In this document: piece by piece, positions 1 through 8,831 of the stretch
How the letters are laid out: each line of letters starts with the position of its first letter
Position numbering within the stretch: position 1 is the first letter of the stretch
Source: Pseudomonas weihenstephanensis
Lineage (GTDB): Bacteria; Pseudomonadota; Gammaproteobacteria; Pseudomonadales; Pseudomonadaceae
Length of the DNA stretch: 64,000 nucleotides
Direction: 5' to 3'
Assembly (NCBI RefSeq): GCF_001043055.1
Contig: NZ_JYLF01000004.1
Span: forward strand, 124,001-188,000
Position numbers and translations under genes: made by a program
Notes under the pieces: generated by a model
The model's input: only the letters and a program-made list of their open reading frames with translations
What the model was told of the DNA's origin: nothing
Databases searched by the model: none

Positions 1-244
1 GGGGTCCCTGAAATGGCTGTCCGTGCTGACCGTACTTACGCATTTCGTCGTACTCAGCACGTTTGTCGGCACTTTTGAGTGCTTCATACGCTTCATTGAC
101 GTCCTTGAACTTGTCCTCGGCGTCCTTTTCCTTGCTCACATCCGGGTGATATTTGCGCGCCAGCTTGCGATAGGCGGTCTTGATTGCCTTATCGTCAGCC
201 GTGGGCTCGACACCCAGGATCTTGTAATAGTCTTTGAAGTCCAT
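1..244 (-). CDS. cbpA: CbpA-like DnaJ-family co-chaperone (3' end cut off by window)
   Basis: The first 81 residues of a J-domain protein are visible; the rest lies beyond the left edge. The J domain begins at the start codon (DYYKILGV) and carries the HPD motif at residues 33-35, followed by the usual helix ([11 protein letters not shown]). HPD stimulates Hsp70 ATPase. A J domain at the very N terminus followed by a G-rich stretch fits the CbpA (curved-DNA-binding protein) class, but the C-terminal domains are not visible, so DnaJ-like proteins of other types remain possible. It is divergent from the YegD-type Hsp70 at 528, which could be a functional partner by inference only. Confidence 0.8.
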   Translation of the reverse strand, partial: MDFKDYYKILGVEPTADDKAIKTAYRKLARKYHPDVSKEKDAEDKFKDVNEAYEALKSADKRAEYDEMRKYGQHGQPFQGP

Positions 245-527
245 GTAAGGATCACCATCCGTTATCAAAAGCGCGCCGCTCGGGTTACCCGGCCTGTCGA
301 TTGACCGATCTCAACCTTGTGACTGAACAGCGCTGCAAAAGTTTATCGGCAGCCTGCGGGCTTCACGCAATCGCCTGCCAACTACCAAGCCAATGTCTGG
401 AAGTTTGGGGGTGAAGGATAGTCTTTCAAGGGGATTAAAACCTGCGAATTAACGAATAGTCGCGCTTCGATTCTGTGAGCGACTGACATACACTGCGCGG
501 CCGTTTTTTAACCGGAACACGACAGAC

Positions 528-1793
528 ATGAAAAGCGCCTCTCCAGCACGTGCCTGCGGCATCGACTTCGGCACGTCCAACTCCACCGTCGGCTGGCTGC
601 GCCCAGGCGTGGACACCCTCATTGCGCTGGAGGACGACAAGATCACCCTGCCCTCAGTGGTGTTCTTCAACATAGAAGAACGCCGCCCGGTGTATGGCCG
701 TCTGGCGCTGCATGAATACCTGGAAGGTTACGAAGGCCGCCTGATGCGCTCGCTCAAGAGCTTGCTGGGCTCCAAGCTGATCAAGCACGACACCAGCGTG
801 TTGGGCACCGCTATGCCATTCAAGGACTTGCTGGGGCTGTTCATCGCGCAGCTGAAAAAGCGCGCCGAGGCCACCGCGGGTCGTGAGTTCGAAGAAGTGG
901 TACTGGGCCGCCCGGTGTTTTTCGTCGATGACGACCCGCTGGCGGACCAGGAAGCGGAGAACACCCTGACCGACGTGGCACGCGCCATCGGTTTTAAAGA
1001 AGTCTCCTTCCAGTACGAACCCATCGCCGCTGCCTTCGACTACGAGTCGACCATCGAGCGCGAAGAACTGGTACTGATTGTCGACATCGGCGGCGGTACG
1101 TCCGACTTCTCGCTGGTGCGCCTGTCGCCCGAGCGCCGCGGCATGGACAACCGCCAGGACGACATCCTGGCCACCGGCGGCGTGCACGTAGGCGGTACTG
1201 ACTTCGATAAACAGCTGAGCCTGCAAGGCGTGATGCCGCTGTTTGGCTACGGCAGCCGGATGAAAAGCGGCGCCTACATGCCCACCAGCCACCACATGAA
1301 CCTGGCGACCTGGCACACCATCAACTCGGTGTACGCGCAGAAATCGCAATTGGCGCTGGGCAGCATGCGCTACGACATCGAAGACACCGGTGGTATCGAC
1401 CGTCTGTTCAAATTGATCGAACAGCGCGCCGGTCACTGGCTAGCGATGGAAATCGAAGAAACCAAAATCCAACTGACCCACAACGAAAGCCGTCATTTGC
1501 CGCTGGACCGGGTAGAACCCGGGCTGGCCGTTGATTTGAGCCGCGTCATGTTTGAAGCGGCGATCGACAACCAGCTTGAGCGCATCCGCAACAGCGTGAC
1601 GCAATTGTTGGGCAGTGCAGGCGTGGCTGTCGAGCAAGTGGATACGGTGTTCTTCACCGGGGGTTCGAGCGGCATTCCAGCGTTGCGCCAGAGTGTTTCG
1701 GCCATGCTGCCCAATGCACGCCATGTAGAAGGCAACATCTTCGGCAGCATCGGTAGCGGTTTGGCCATTGAAGCCAAAAAGCGCTACGGCTAA
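528..1793 (+). CDS. yegD: Hsp70-family protein, YegD-like
   Basis: A 421-residue actin/Hsp70-fold ATPase. The phosphate-1 loop GIDFGTSNSTVG is at residues 11-22, the phosphate-2 loop VDIGGGTSDF near 185, and the adenosine motif FFTGGSSGIPAL at 375-386. The protein stops at the end of the nucleotide-binding domain, so the substrate-binding domain of DnaK is absent; this matches E. coli YegD, whose substrate is unknown. The start ATG sits next to the alternative MKSASP reading with no closer in-frame start. It is followed immediately by a 13-bp-stem hairpin. Role as a cytoplasmic chaperone-like ATPase is inferred from family only. Confidence 0.85.
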   Translation: MKSASPARACGIDFGTSNSTVGWLRPGVDTLIALEDDKITLPSVVFFNIEERRPVYGRLALHEYLEGYEGRLMRSLKSLLGSKLIKHDTSVLGTAMPFKDLLGLFIAQLKKRAEATAGREFEEVVLGRPVFFVDDDPLADQEAENTLTDVARAIGFKEVSFQYEPIAAAFDYESTIEREELVLIVDIGGGTSDFSLVRLSPERRGMDNRQDDILATGGVHVGGTDFDKQLSLQGVMPLFGYGSRMKSGAYMPTSHHMNLATWHTINSVYAQKSQLALGSMRYDIEDTGGIDRLFKLIEQRAGHWLAMEIEETKIQLTHNESRHLPLDRVEPGLAVDLSRVMFEAAIDNQLERIRNSVTQLLGSAGVAVEQVDTVFFTGGSSGIPALRQSVSAMLPNARHVEGNIFGSIGSGLAIEAKKRYG

Positions 1794-1805
1794 AAGCCCC
1801 TCACC

Positions 1806-1834
1806 CCAGCGCTCTCCCCACGGGAGAGCGCTGG
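1806..1834. terminator. Bidirectional terminator hairpin
   Basis: A perfect 13-bp stem (1806-1818 with 1822-1834) closes a 3-base loop between two convergent genes ending at 1793 and 1838. The stem shares the CTCTCCC/GGGAGAG core of the repeat family found at other gene ends in this window. There is no strong T tract. Confidence 0.6.
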
Positions 1835-1837
1835 CGG

Positions 1838-2848
1838 CTAAACCAACCCCACCTGCTTCAACTCACTCTTCAAATACGCGTAGTAAATCGGCCCCGCCAC
1901 CACACCCGGCAGGCCGAACGCCGCTTCAAACACCAGCATCGCCAGCAACAGTTCCCACGACTTGGCACTGATCTGCCCGCCCACAATCTTGGCGTTCAAA
2001 AAGTATTCCAGCTTGTGGATAACAATCAGGTAGGCCAACGCCCCCACGGCCACCCAAATCGACAGCGACAAACCCACGATGGTGATCAGCGTGTTGGACA
2101 TCAAGTTGCCAATCACGGGTAACAAACCCAGCAGAAAGGTCAGCACGATCAGGGTTTTGGTCAGCGGCAAGTGCACACCGAACAACGGCAGCACGACGGC
2201 CAGGAAGATCCCGGTAAACGCGGTGTTGAGCAGTGCAATCTTGATTTGCGCAAAAACGATGTTGCGAAACGCCCGCACCAACAGGTGCAAACGCTCAAAC
2301 AGGGCCGCAGACAACGGCTTGCGCCGGCTCACATCAGGAATGCGCTGCAAGGCGATGATCGCGCCCAGCACCATGCCGATCAGCAAGGTCACGAACATGT
2401 GCGCCGCATCCTTGCCCACCAGTTGCAAGTCACTGAGGTGCTTGTTCATCCACGCGCCAATGGCCACACGAAACTCGGCAGCACTGGCGGGCAAATAACT
2501 GTCTAGAAACGGCGGCAGTTGCCCACGCGCCTTGTCGACCACGGCCATGAACTTGTTCAGCGAGGCGCCGGGGTTTTCGGCTTCATGCAGTAGAAAGCTG
2601 ATGGCACCGGCAAATATCAGCGCCAGTACGCTGACCACCAACGTGCCCAGCAACATCACGGCCAGCCATCGCGCACGGCGCCCGGCGATCAGGCGTTGCA
2701 GTTGCGGTGTGAGCATATTGACCAACTCGTACACCAACAGACCCGCCAGCAAACTGGGCAGCAAACGCAACGGAAAAACCAGCAGCAAGCCGCCCGCAAT
2801 AATGATGTAGCTGGCCAGCAGAATGTGACGCTGAGAAAACGATGGCAT
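1838..2848 (-). CDS. AI-2E family transporter (PerM-like membrane protein)
   Basis: A 336-residue very hydrophobic protein with about seven to eight predicted membrane segments: a tandem pair at the N terminus (residues 8-50), one near 65-85, a central soluble stretch with amphipathic residues around 95-155, then a cluster of segments to residue 325. This layout is that of the AI-2E/PerM family, whose members include E. coli TqsA and YdiK and several sodium/proton exporters. Substrate cannot be told from sequence. It starts at ATG 2848 and is convergent with the Hsp70-like gene. Confidence 0.8.
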   Translation of the reverse strand: MPSFSQRHILLASYIIIAGGLLLVFPLRLLPSLLAGLLVYELVNMLTPQLQRLIAGRRARWLAVMLLGTLVVSVLALIFAGAISFLLHEAENPGASLNKFMAVVDKARGQLPPFLDSYLPASAAEFRVAIGAWMNKHLSDLQLVGKDAAHMFVTLLIGMVLGAIIALQRIPDVSRRKPLSAALFERLHLLVRAFRNIVFAQIKIALLNTAFTGIFLAVVLPLFGVHLPLTKTLIVLTFLLGLLPVIGNLMSNTLITIVGLSLSIWVAVGALAYLIVIHKLEYFLNAKIVGGQISAKSWELLLAMLVFEAAFGLPGVVAGPIYYAYLKSELKQVGLV

Positions 2849-3052
2849 ACAGCCTCAAAACAAGCAGCGCGAAAGGATGGGCAGTCTGCCAGCCTTCGAC
2901 GGGGATCACTACAATTTGTGACTGGCGCAGGAGGGTGCACGCCTCATATCGGGTCGATAGGCAAGCGGCGAAGGGTTAGAGGCGCGTTTGAATGAACGCG
3001 TTGCTGCGCAACTCTTCGCAGCCTACGGCAGCGACTACGCCGGTTCAGTGCA

Positions 3053-3343
3053 TTATTTGCTCTTCAAGCACGTGCTCATGAAAGCTTTGCGGGCGTCGCC
3101 TTTAAGCGCTTGGGTGCCTGCGGTGGCGTTGCAGGTTTTCATTTTTTCCTGCTGCGTGGCAGCACCGGCCGGTTTGGCTTTGAGGCAGGCGCTCATGAAT
3201 GCTTTACGCTCATCGCCCTTGAGGGTTTTGGCGCTGGCATCGGCGTTACAACGGGTCATTTTGTTTTGTTGGGCCGTGGCCGCAAACCCCTGGGAGCACA
3301 GCAACACACCCAGCAGCAGCAAAGGAACACGCAGCATTTTCAT
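3053..3343 (-). CDS. psiF: PsiF-repeat periplasmic protein
   Basis: A 96-residue secreted protein. Residues 1-21 form a signal peptide ending at AxA before ATAQQ. The mature part contains two copies of a repeat with the pattern KM-x-x-CN-A...LKGD-x-RKAFMS-x-CLK, each with two cysteines, which defines the PsiF family (named for a phosphate-starvation-inducible E. coli gene). Function is unknown. An AAGGAG ribosome site lies 8 bases before the chosen ATG; a second ATG follows two codons later and is less well spaced. No Pho box was evident upstream. Confidence 0.85.
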   Translation of the reverse strand: MKMLRVPLLLLGVLLCSQGFAATAQQNKMTRCNADASAKTLKGDERKAFMSACLKAKPAGAATQQEKMKTCNATAGTQALKGDARKAFMSTCLKSK

Positions 3344-3426
3344 GGAGTTTTCTCCTTACGCTGTGCCGGATGGTCACGGACTTCATCGCAGTGTAGACAA
3401 GCTATGTTACATCTTCCTCTGTGCGA

Positions 3427-4212
3427 TCAAACATGCCGCGCCTGACGCCGGTACTGCTCAGGCGTGCAACCGGCCTGGCGTTGAAACATCGCAATAAACG
3501 CCGACGCGGTGCTGTAACCCATGTCAAAGCCAATGTCCTGCACGCTGCGTGGAGATTCCAGCGCCTCGATGGCCGCCAAAAACCGCAGGCGCTGGCGCCA
3601 CTCACCAAAACTCATCCCCAACTCGCGCACAAACAGCCGCGCCAATGTGCGTTCACTCACATGCACCTGTGCGGCCCATTGCGCCAACGGGCGGTTGTCG
3701 CCGGGCTGATGTTGCAGCGCGGCCAGCACCACGCCCAAACCCGGGTGATTGGCGTAGGGCAAATAACATTGATGCACCGACGCCTGGCTCAGTTGATCGA
3801 CCAACACGTGGGCCAGCCGTTTGTCTGCCTCACCCTGGGGAATGTTGACGTCACGGCGTGCGAAATCGCTGAGGATGGCTTTGAGAATATCGCTGATCGC
3901 CAGCGTGACCGGCTGGCTTGGCAAATGCTGACAATGCGCCACGTCCAGATACACCGAACGGTAAACAATCGCCTGCGCGTTATAGGCGCTGTGCACCGTG
4001 TGGGGTGGAATCCACAACGCGTACTGCGGCGGCGACATAAAACGCTGCCCTGCCACCTCGTACCGCATCACCCCGTGGGCCACATAGTCCAGCGAACCCC
4101 ACGCATGGCAATGCGCCTGCGCATGGCTGTCAGCGTCAATTTCGGCGTAACGAAAGTAGACCGGAGCCGGTAAAGCGTCGAACTCAGGGACGCTGATCAG
4201 ATTCTTGCGCAT
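3427..4212 (-). CDS. AraC-family transcriptional regulator
   Basis: About 261 residues. The N-terminal part (roughly 20-130) looks like an AraC-type cupin (HAQAHCHAWGSLDYV). The C-terminal 100 residues hold two helix-turn-helix motifs (LARLFVRELGMSFGEW and IGFDMGYSTASAFIAMF) and the family ending PEQYRR. The open frame extends upstream to 4371, but the start at 4212 (MRKNLIS) removes a tail that would cross the divergent exporter gene. The shared 97-bp intergenic region suggests that it controls the EamA exporter at 4310, as is common for this type of pair. Confidence 0.85.
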   Translation of the reverse strand: MRKNLISVPEFDALPAPVYFRYAEIDADSHAQAHCHAWGSLDYVAHGVMRYEVAGQRFMSPPQYALWIPPHTVHSAYNAQAIVYRSVYLDVAHCQHLPSQPVTLAISDILKAILSDFARRDVNIPQGEADKRLAHVLVDQLSQASVHQCYLPYANHPGLGVVLAALQHQPGDNRPLAQWAAQVHVSERTLARLFVRELGMSFGEWRQRLRFLAAIEALESPRSVQDIGFDMGYSTASAFIAMFQRQAGCTPEQYRRQARHV

Positions 4213-4309
4213 GCTGTCTGGATTCAATAAGAGGTTGGCCGGATTGAAGTATAGGCCTGCGAACAGACAAGCGGATAATCGCCCCTCATTAACCCTGTGG
4301 TTGTTCCTG

Positions 4310-5188
4310 ATGCAATACGCGTATCCCCTGCTGGCCATTTTTATCTGGGCCGGCAACACCGTTATCAACAAACTCGCGGTCGGCGCGATCTTTCCCTCAG
4401 AGATTGGGTTTTATCGCTGGCTGCTCGCGGGTCTGTTGTTCACCCCGTTTATGCTCAAACCGATAGTGGCCAATTGGCCGGTGATCCGCCCCAACCTGGG
4501 CAAGATTTTCGTCCTGGGTGTGCTCGGCATGGCGGTCTATCAAAGCCTGGCCTACTACGCGGCCGCCCGCACGTCGGCCACCAACATGGGCATCATCTTG
4601 TCGCTGATGCCCTTGATGGTACTGGCCATGTCCATCATCAGCCTCGGCCAGCGCCTGACAGCGGGTGCATTGGTCGGCGCGGTGCTGTCATTTATCGGCG
4701 TACTGGTGGTGGTGTCCGGTGGCAGCCTCGGCGCATTGCTTGATCACGGTTTGAACCTGGGCGACGCGATGATGCTGGTCGCCACGCTGGCCTACGCGAT
4801 CTACAGCACCTTGTTGAAAAAGTGGCAGCTGCGTTTACCGCCGTTGCAGATGCTGTACCTGCAAGTGTTGGTGGCAATTGTGGTGCTACTGCCGCTGTAC
4901 CTGATCTCGCCCAAGGTTGGCCCGACCGTGCACAACATTGGGTTGGTGCTGTACGCCTGCGTATTGGCCTCCATGATTGCGCCGCTGGCCTGGATGAAAG
5001 CCGTCGTGTTGATCGGCCCGAGCCGCACCACGCTGTTCTTCAACTTGCTGCCATTGATTACCGCACTGATTGCCGCCGTGGTGCTCAAAGAGCAACTGCA
5101 CAGCTTCCATCTGATCGGGGGGGCGCTGACCCTGGGCGGTGTGATCCTGTCGGAACGCTGGACTACACCGGTGCGCAACATCCGATAA
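4310..5188 (+). CDS. EamA/DMT-family exporter
   Basis: A 292-residue integral membrane protein made of two EamA repeats, ten predicted helices, ending in a short cytoplasmic tail (SERWTTPVRNIR). The drug/metabolite transporter family exports amino acids, purines or toxic compounds; the substrate is not predictable. The start was placed at MQYAYPLL (4310) rather than the open-frame start at 4205, because the upstream part is polar and overlaps the promoter region of the divergent AraC gene. Probable target of that regulator. Confidence 0.8.
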   Translation: MQYAYPLLAIFIWAGNTVINKLAVGAIFPSEIGFYRWLLAGLLFTPFMLKPIVANWPVIRPNLGKIFVLGVLGMAVYQSLAYYAAARTSATNMGIILSLMPLMVLAMSIISLGQRLTAGALVGAVLSFIGVLVVVSGGSLGALLDHGLNLGDAMMLVATLAYAIYSTLLKKWQLRLPPLQMLYLQVLVAIVVLLPLYLISPKVGPTVHNIGLVLYACVLASMIAPLAWMKAVVLIGPSRTTLFFNLLPLITALIAAVVLKEQLHSFHLIGGALTLGGVILSERWTTPVRNIR

Positions 5189-5274
5189 AACTTTCTCGGC
5201 CAACTGAACTCACACCTTATGAACCGACTTCGCCAGCAGAGCGAGGCGGCAACCGGATTAGTGAGGAGATTGAA

Positions 5275-5805
5275 ATGACCGAGATGCAATTGTCCGACAA
5301 GCAAACCCTTCGCGATCGCGCTCGCAAGAACGTCGAAGAAGGTGCCGTAACCGAAGGCTACAGCGCAGATCGTGAAGAAATCCTGCGTCTGCTCAACGAG
5401 TCGCTGGCCACAGAATGGGTGTGCGTGCTGCGTTACAAGCGCCACTACTTCATGGCCACGGGCCTGAAAGCCAGCGTGGCCGCGGATGAGTTTCTGGAGC
5501 ATGCCAATCAGGAAATGCAGCACGCCGACAAACTGGCCGAGCGCATCGTCCAGCTAGGTGGCGAGCCGGAGTTCAACCCGGACCTGCTGTCCAAGAACTC
5601 CCACGCTCAATACGTGGCCGGTAAAAACTTGAAAGAGATGGTCTACGAAGACCTGGTGGCCGAGCGGATTGCAATCGACAGCTACCGCGAAATCATCCAG
5701 TACATTGGCGACAAAGACCCGACTACTCGCCGGATCTTTGAAGAGATTCTCGCCCAAGAGGAAGAACACGCCGACGACATGGCAGATATTCTCAACGACC
5801 TGTAA
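5275..5805 (+). CDS. Bacterioferritin-like / ferritin-like di-iron protein
   Basis: A 176-residue four-helix-bundle protein. Iron-ligand-type residues typical of the ferritin superfamily are seen in ESLATEWVCVLRY (first helix), EFLEHANQEMQHAD (second helix), and EEILAQEEEHADDM (fourth helix). It resembles the P. aeruginosa PA4880 probable bacterioferritin (from memory) rather than BfrA/BfrB, and has no obvious haem-binding methionine position that I can confirm. GAGGAG precedes the ATG. It probably stores iron or protects DNA in the cytoplasm. A strong terminator follows directly. Confidence 0.8.
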   Translation: MTEMQLSDKQTLRDRARKNVEEGAVTEGYSADREEILRLLNESLATEWVCVLRYKRHYFMATGLKASVAADEFLEHANQEMQHADKLAERIVQLGGEPEFNPDLLSKNSHAQYVAGKNLKEMVYEDLVAERIAIDSYREIIQYIGDKDPTTRRIFEEILAQEEEHADDMADILNDL

Positions 5806-5821
5806 GCCTTCACAGATCTTT

Positions 5822-5858
5822 AAAAGCCCGCCCTCAGGTCATGAGGGCGGGCTTTTTT
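5822..5858 (+). terminator. Rho-independent terminator of the bacterioferritin-like gene
   Basis: A 15-bp near-perfect stem (AAAAGCCCGCCCTCA with its complement) around a 5-base loop is followed by a run of Ts. It begins 17 bases after the stop codon. Confidence 0.92.
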
Positions 5859-5877
5859 ATGCCCGTGTTGAACAGCG

Positions 5878-6098
5878 CCCTCACCCCAACCCTCTCCCGC
5901 AGGGAGAGGGAGCTGATAGACGGTGTGACGTAGATTTGCTTTTAGTCCCCTCTCCCTCAGGGAGAGGGAGCTGATAGACGGTGTGACGTAGATTTGCTTT
6001 TAGTCCCCTCTCCCTCAGGGAGAGGGAGCTGATGGACGGTGTGACGTAGATTTGCTTTTAGTCCCCTCTCCCTCCGGGAGAGGGTTAGGGTGAGGGAA
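5878..6098. repeat. 58-bp tandem repeat array inside a CCCTCACC/GGGAGAGGG element
   Basis: Three exact-length 58-base units start at 5901, 5959 and 6017, with a fourth truncated start at 6075. They differ by one base (gatagacgg against gatggacgg in the third). Each unit contains the CTCTCCC...GGGAGAGGG palindrome. The array is bounded by CCTCACCCCAACC on the left and GGTTAGGGTGAGG on the right, the ends of the repeat family found elsewhere in this window. It lies between the bacterioferritin terminator and the 3' end of the AsmA gene. Confidence 0.9.
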
Positions 6099-6103
6099 AG
6101 CCC

Positions 6104-8170
6104 TTATTTCACCGTCTTCGGCACTTTACCCTGCTGCATTTGTTGCAACAGCGGTGCGCATTGGTTCGGCTCACCGCCGCTCGGCGCCACCAGCGCCAGC
6201 AGCCCGGCCGCCGGCCCCGCAATCACCCCCAGCGCCACCATCCCCGCGCCGCGCAGCAGTAACGGCACTGCCTGCACACCCGCCGACGGGTTGCCAAAGG
6301 TGCCACGCACGTACAAGGGCGAACGCAGCGAGAACAAACGCAAACCCTTGGACTCCGGGGTGATTTTCAAATCGAGCTGTTCGGTCGCGAAGTTGGCCGT
6401 GCCATCGATGTAAATGATCGCGTTCTCGGTATCAAACACGAACAACTGGGACGTGGCCAAACCGTCTTTGATGCCAAAATCCGCCGCCGCGCAGTTGATC
6501 TTCACGTCTTCGTCACCAAAGATCTTGCCCACGACATAGTTGCCCACATTCAACCCGGCAATTTCCATCAGGCTACGGCTGATTGCGCCATCGTTGACGA
6601 TCATTTTCAAACCGCCATTCGCGGTGCCCAGCAACGCGGCTACCGAGTTGCCACGACCCGACAGTTCAGCATCGCCGTTAAGCTCACCAAAACTGGTTTT
6701 CATCGGTTCAAACGTTGGGAACAGTTGCTTGAGTTTGAAGTTGCGCGCAGTCAACTTGGCGCGGCCTTCAAGCGGCGTATCACGGCCATTGAGACGGATT
6801 TGCGCGTCCAGCTTGCCGCCCGCCACACCGAAGCGCAGCGGTTCAAGGCTCAACACACCGTTATTGAGCACCAGATGCGTGTAGAGGTCGGTGAACGGCA
6901 ACTCGGCGCTTTGCACAATGCGCTTGCCGGTGAACTCAACATCGGCGTCCATGTCGCGCCAGCGCTCAGTGCGGAACGCTTCAACAGGCAACACCTTGCC
7001 CGCAGGTTGTTTACTCGCACCGCCACGGGCCTTTTGCTCAGTATTGCTGTCAGCCCCGATCAGCGGCCCCAGGTCGGCCATCAACAGCTGGTTGGACACC
7101 AACTTGCCCGACAGCTTGGGACGCGGCTGGCTGGCGGCATATTTCAAGTCGCCGTGAATATCGCTGCTGCCAATCTTGCCGTTGAAGTTTTCATAGATGA
7201 ACACCGCCCCCCCCGGCTCATGCAACTTGGCAATCAAATGGCCATCGGTCGAGTACGGCGGCGAGTCCGGCAAGGTCACGCCGGTTAATGGATACAGGTT
7301 GCTCAAACTGCTGCCCGCCAGTTTCAGACGCAGGTCCAGGGCACCCAGATTCAGTGGGTCGGTCAGGGTGCCTGCCAAGGCAACCTTGGTATCGGCAATG
7401 CTGACTTGGGCTTGCAGCGGGAACGGCTTGTTCGCGTCTTGCAACGCCAGCAGGCCACCGATCTTGCCGGTGCCGTTGAGCTTCTGACCGTGATACTGAC
7501 CTTTGACCTTCAAGGCGAAGGCATAGTCCTGCGGGGTAGCGCCTTTTTCCTGAGTCTTTTTAGCTTCTTTCTCACCGACGATTTCACTGAACGGAATCGG
7601 CTTGCCCAACGGATCAATCAACACATCCAGTTGGGTCTTCAACGTTTGGTCATTAAGCGTGACGTGGCCTTTATCGAACTTGATGGCGCCGATATCCACC
7701 GTCCAGTTGGACGGTTCTGCGTTCGGGTCTTTAGGGTCAAAGGTGAACGTCCAGTTGGCGCGACCGTCAGCCAAACGCACCAGCTCGGCACTGGGCTCGG
7801 TCAACTCGATACGCGGGATGACCACGGTTTGGGTCAACAGCGCCAGCGGCGACAAGCGCGCTTGGACCCTTTTAAGGCTGACCATTTGCGGCGTTTTGGC
7901 CCACGGCGGGTTACCCAGGGTCAGGTCTTGCGCGATAACGTGCGGCCACGGCACCCATGCGCGCCAGCCACCTTCATCGGGTTCACGTTGCCACTGCACC
8001 GCCAGGTTGCCATTGATGGCAAAAGGGCGATGGAGCATCTCGGACACCTGGGTGTTGATCGTGGGCTTGAGGCGGTTCCAGTCGAAGGTGGCGATCAACA
8101 CCACCAGCACGGCCAGCAACAAGACAAAAATCCCGCCTGCCCAGGCAAGCGTTTTACGGGTGCGCGTCAT
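6104..8170 (-). CDS. AsmA family protein
   Basis: About 688 residues. A short basic N terminus (MTRTRKTLAW) precedes one membrane helix (residues 8-29), then a large periplasmic AsmA region and a C-terminal AsmA_2/DUF-type domain (for example LNVGNYVVGKIFGDEDVKINCA near residue 550). AsmA-like proteins are bridge-like lipid-transfer or outer-membrane-assembly factors. The start at 8170 was preferred over 8233 because the upstream segment breaks the signal-anchor. The C terminus has a hydrophobic stretch (GAGMVALGVIAGPAAGLLAL). Specific role unknown. Confidence 0.85.
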   Translation of the reverse strand: MTRTRKTLAWAGGIFVLLLAVLVVLIATFDWNRLKPTINTQVSEMLHRPFAINGNLAVQWQREPDEGGWRAWVPWPHVIAQDLTLGNPPWAKTPQMVSLKRVQARLSPLALLTQTVVIPRIELTEPSAELVRLADGRANWTFTFDPKDPNAEPSNWTVDIGAIKFDKGHVTLNDQTLKTQLDVLIDPLGKPIPFSEIVGEKEAKKTQEKGATPQDYAFALKVKGQYHGQKLNGTGKIGGLLALQDANKPFPLQAQVSIADTKVALAGTLTDPLNLGALDLRLKLAGSSLSNLYPLTGVTLPDSPPYSTDGHLIAKLHEPGGAVFIYENFNGKIGSSDIHGDLKYAASQPRPKLSGKLVSNQLLMADLGPLIGADSNTEQKARGGASKQPAGKVLPVEAFRTERWRDMDADVEFTGKRIVQSAELPFTDLYTHLVLNNGVLSLEPLRFGVAGGKLDAQIRLNGRDTPLEGRAKLTARNFKLKQLFPTFEPMKTSFGELNGDAELSGRGNSVAALLGTANGGLKMIVNDGAISRSLMEIAGLNVGNYVVGKIFGDEDVKINCAAADFGIKDGLATSQLFVFDTENAIIYIDGTANFATEQLDLKITPESKGLRLFSLRSPLYVRGTFGNPSAGVQAVPLLLRGAGMVALGVIAGPAAGLLALVAPSGGEPNQCAPLLQQMQQGKVPKTVK

Positions 8171-8446
8171 GACACGGCTCCTTATTACGTCTGAACGTCC
8201 AGATTGCGACGCGTATAAAAGTACGACCGACAAACACGGCCCAAGGTTTAACTGGCGTACCGCTTTGCCCTAAAAAAGCCCCGAGTCGTGTTTTACCTGC
8301 TCCTAAACCTGCGGGCTAGAGGCCTTTGGTTGAACAATCAATTTTGTCGATTATCACCATTGTCCTTATGAACTTGGTTATCGAAAATCCAAGCGTAGCA
8401 TTGCCGGCGTACCCCACTTATTGCCCTGCTACGGAGCACCTGCATC

Positions 8447-8725
8447 ATGAAACGCCCAGCCCTGTTTGGTTTGTCCCTCTCACTGCTTGCCTTTAACGCC
8501 TTTGCTCTGCCCGCCGCTGAGCAGCCTGCACCGCAAATTCAGCCCGCACCCAGCACCTTGAGCCAGCCGCTTGACCCTGTCGCCGAAGACGGTGCGCAAC
8601 GCACGCTGGATCAACAAAACCGCGTGGCTGAAGATGGCTATGACCGCACCCAGAAACAACAGCAAAATCGCCTGGCCGAAGGCGGCGCTGAGCGTTTGGC
8701 TGAAAGGAATCAACGTGCCAGCTAA
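8447..8725 (+). CDS. Small secreted Gln/Arg-rich repeat protein, unknown function
   Basis: A 92-residue protein with a clear signal peptide (MKRPALFGLSLSLLAFNAFA, cleavage likely before LPAAEQ). The mature part is a proline-rich linker followed by a 14-residue-type repeat: AEDGAQRTLDQQNR, AEDGYDRTQKQQQNR, AEGGAERLAERNQR. The repeats are strongly charged and likely helical. No known domain was recognised. It has its own upstream space of 276 bp and is likely monocistronic. The codon use is normal for the window. Confidence 0.7.
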   Translation: MKRPALFGLSLSLLAFNAFALPAAEQPAPQIQPAPSTLSQPLDPVAEDGAQRTLDQQNRVAEDGYDRTQKQQQNRLAEGGAERLAERNQRAS

Positions 8726-8831
8726 GCGGCCTCGTTAAATCTGACCCGCACATTGATCGCTACACCGTTCGACGTCATCAAAGCTGATTTGCTAGAGTGC
8801 GCCGCTGCCCTAGTCAGGAAGACCAGCCCCG

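Noticed and set aside
5901-6084. CRISPR array
   Set aside because: The tandem units are head to tail with no spacers between repeats and no cas genes nearby.
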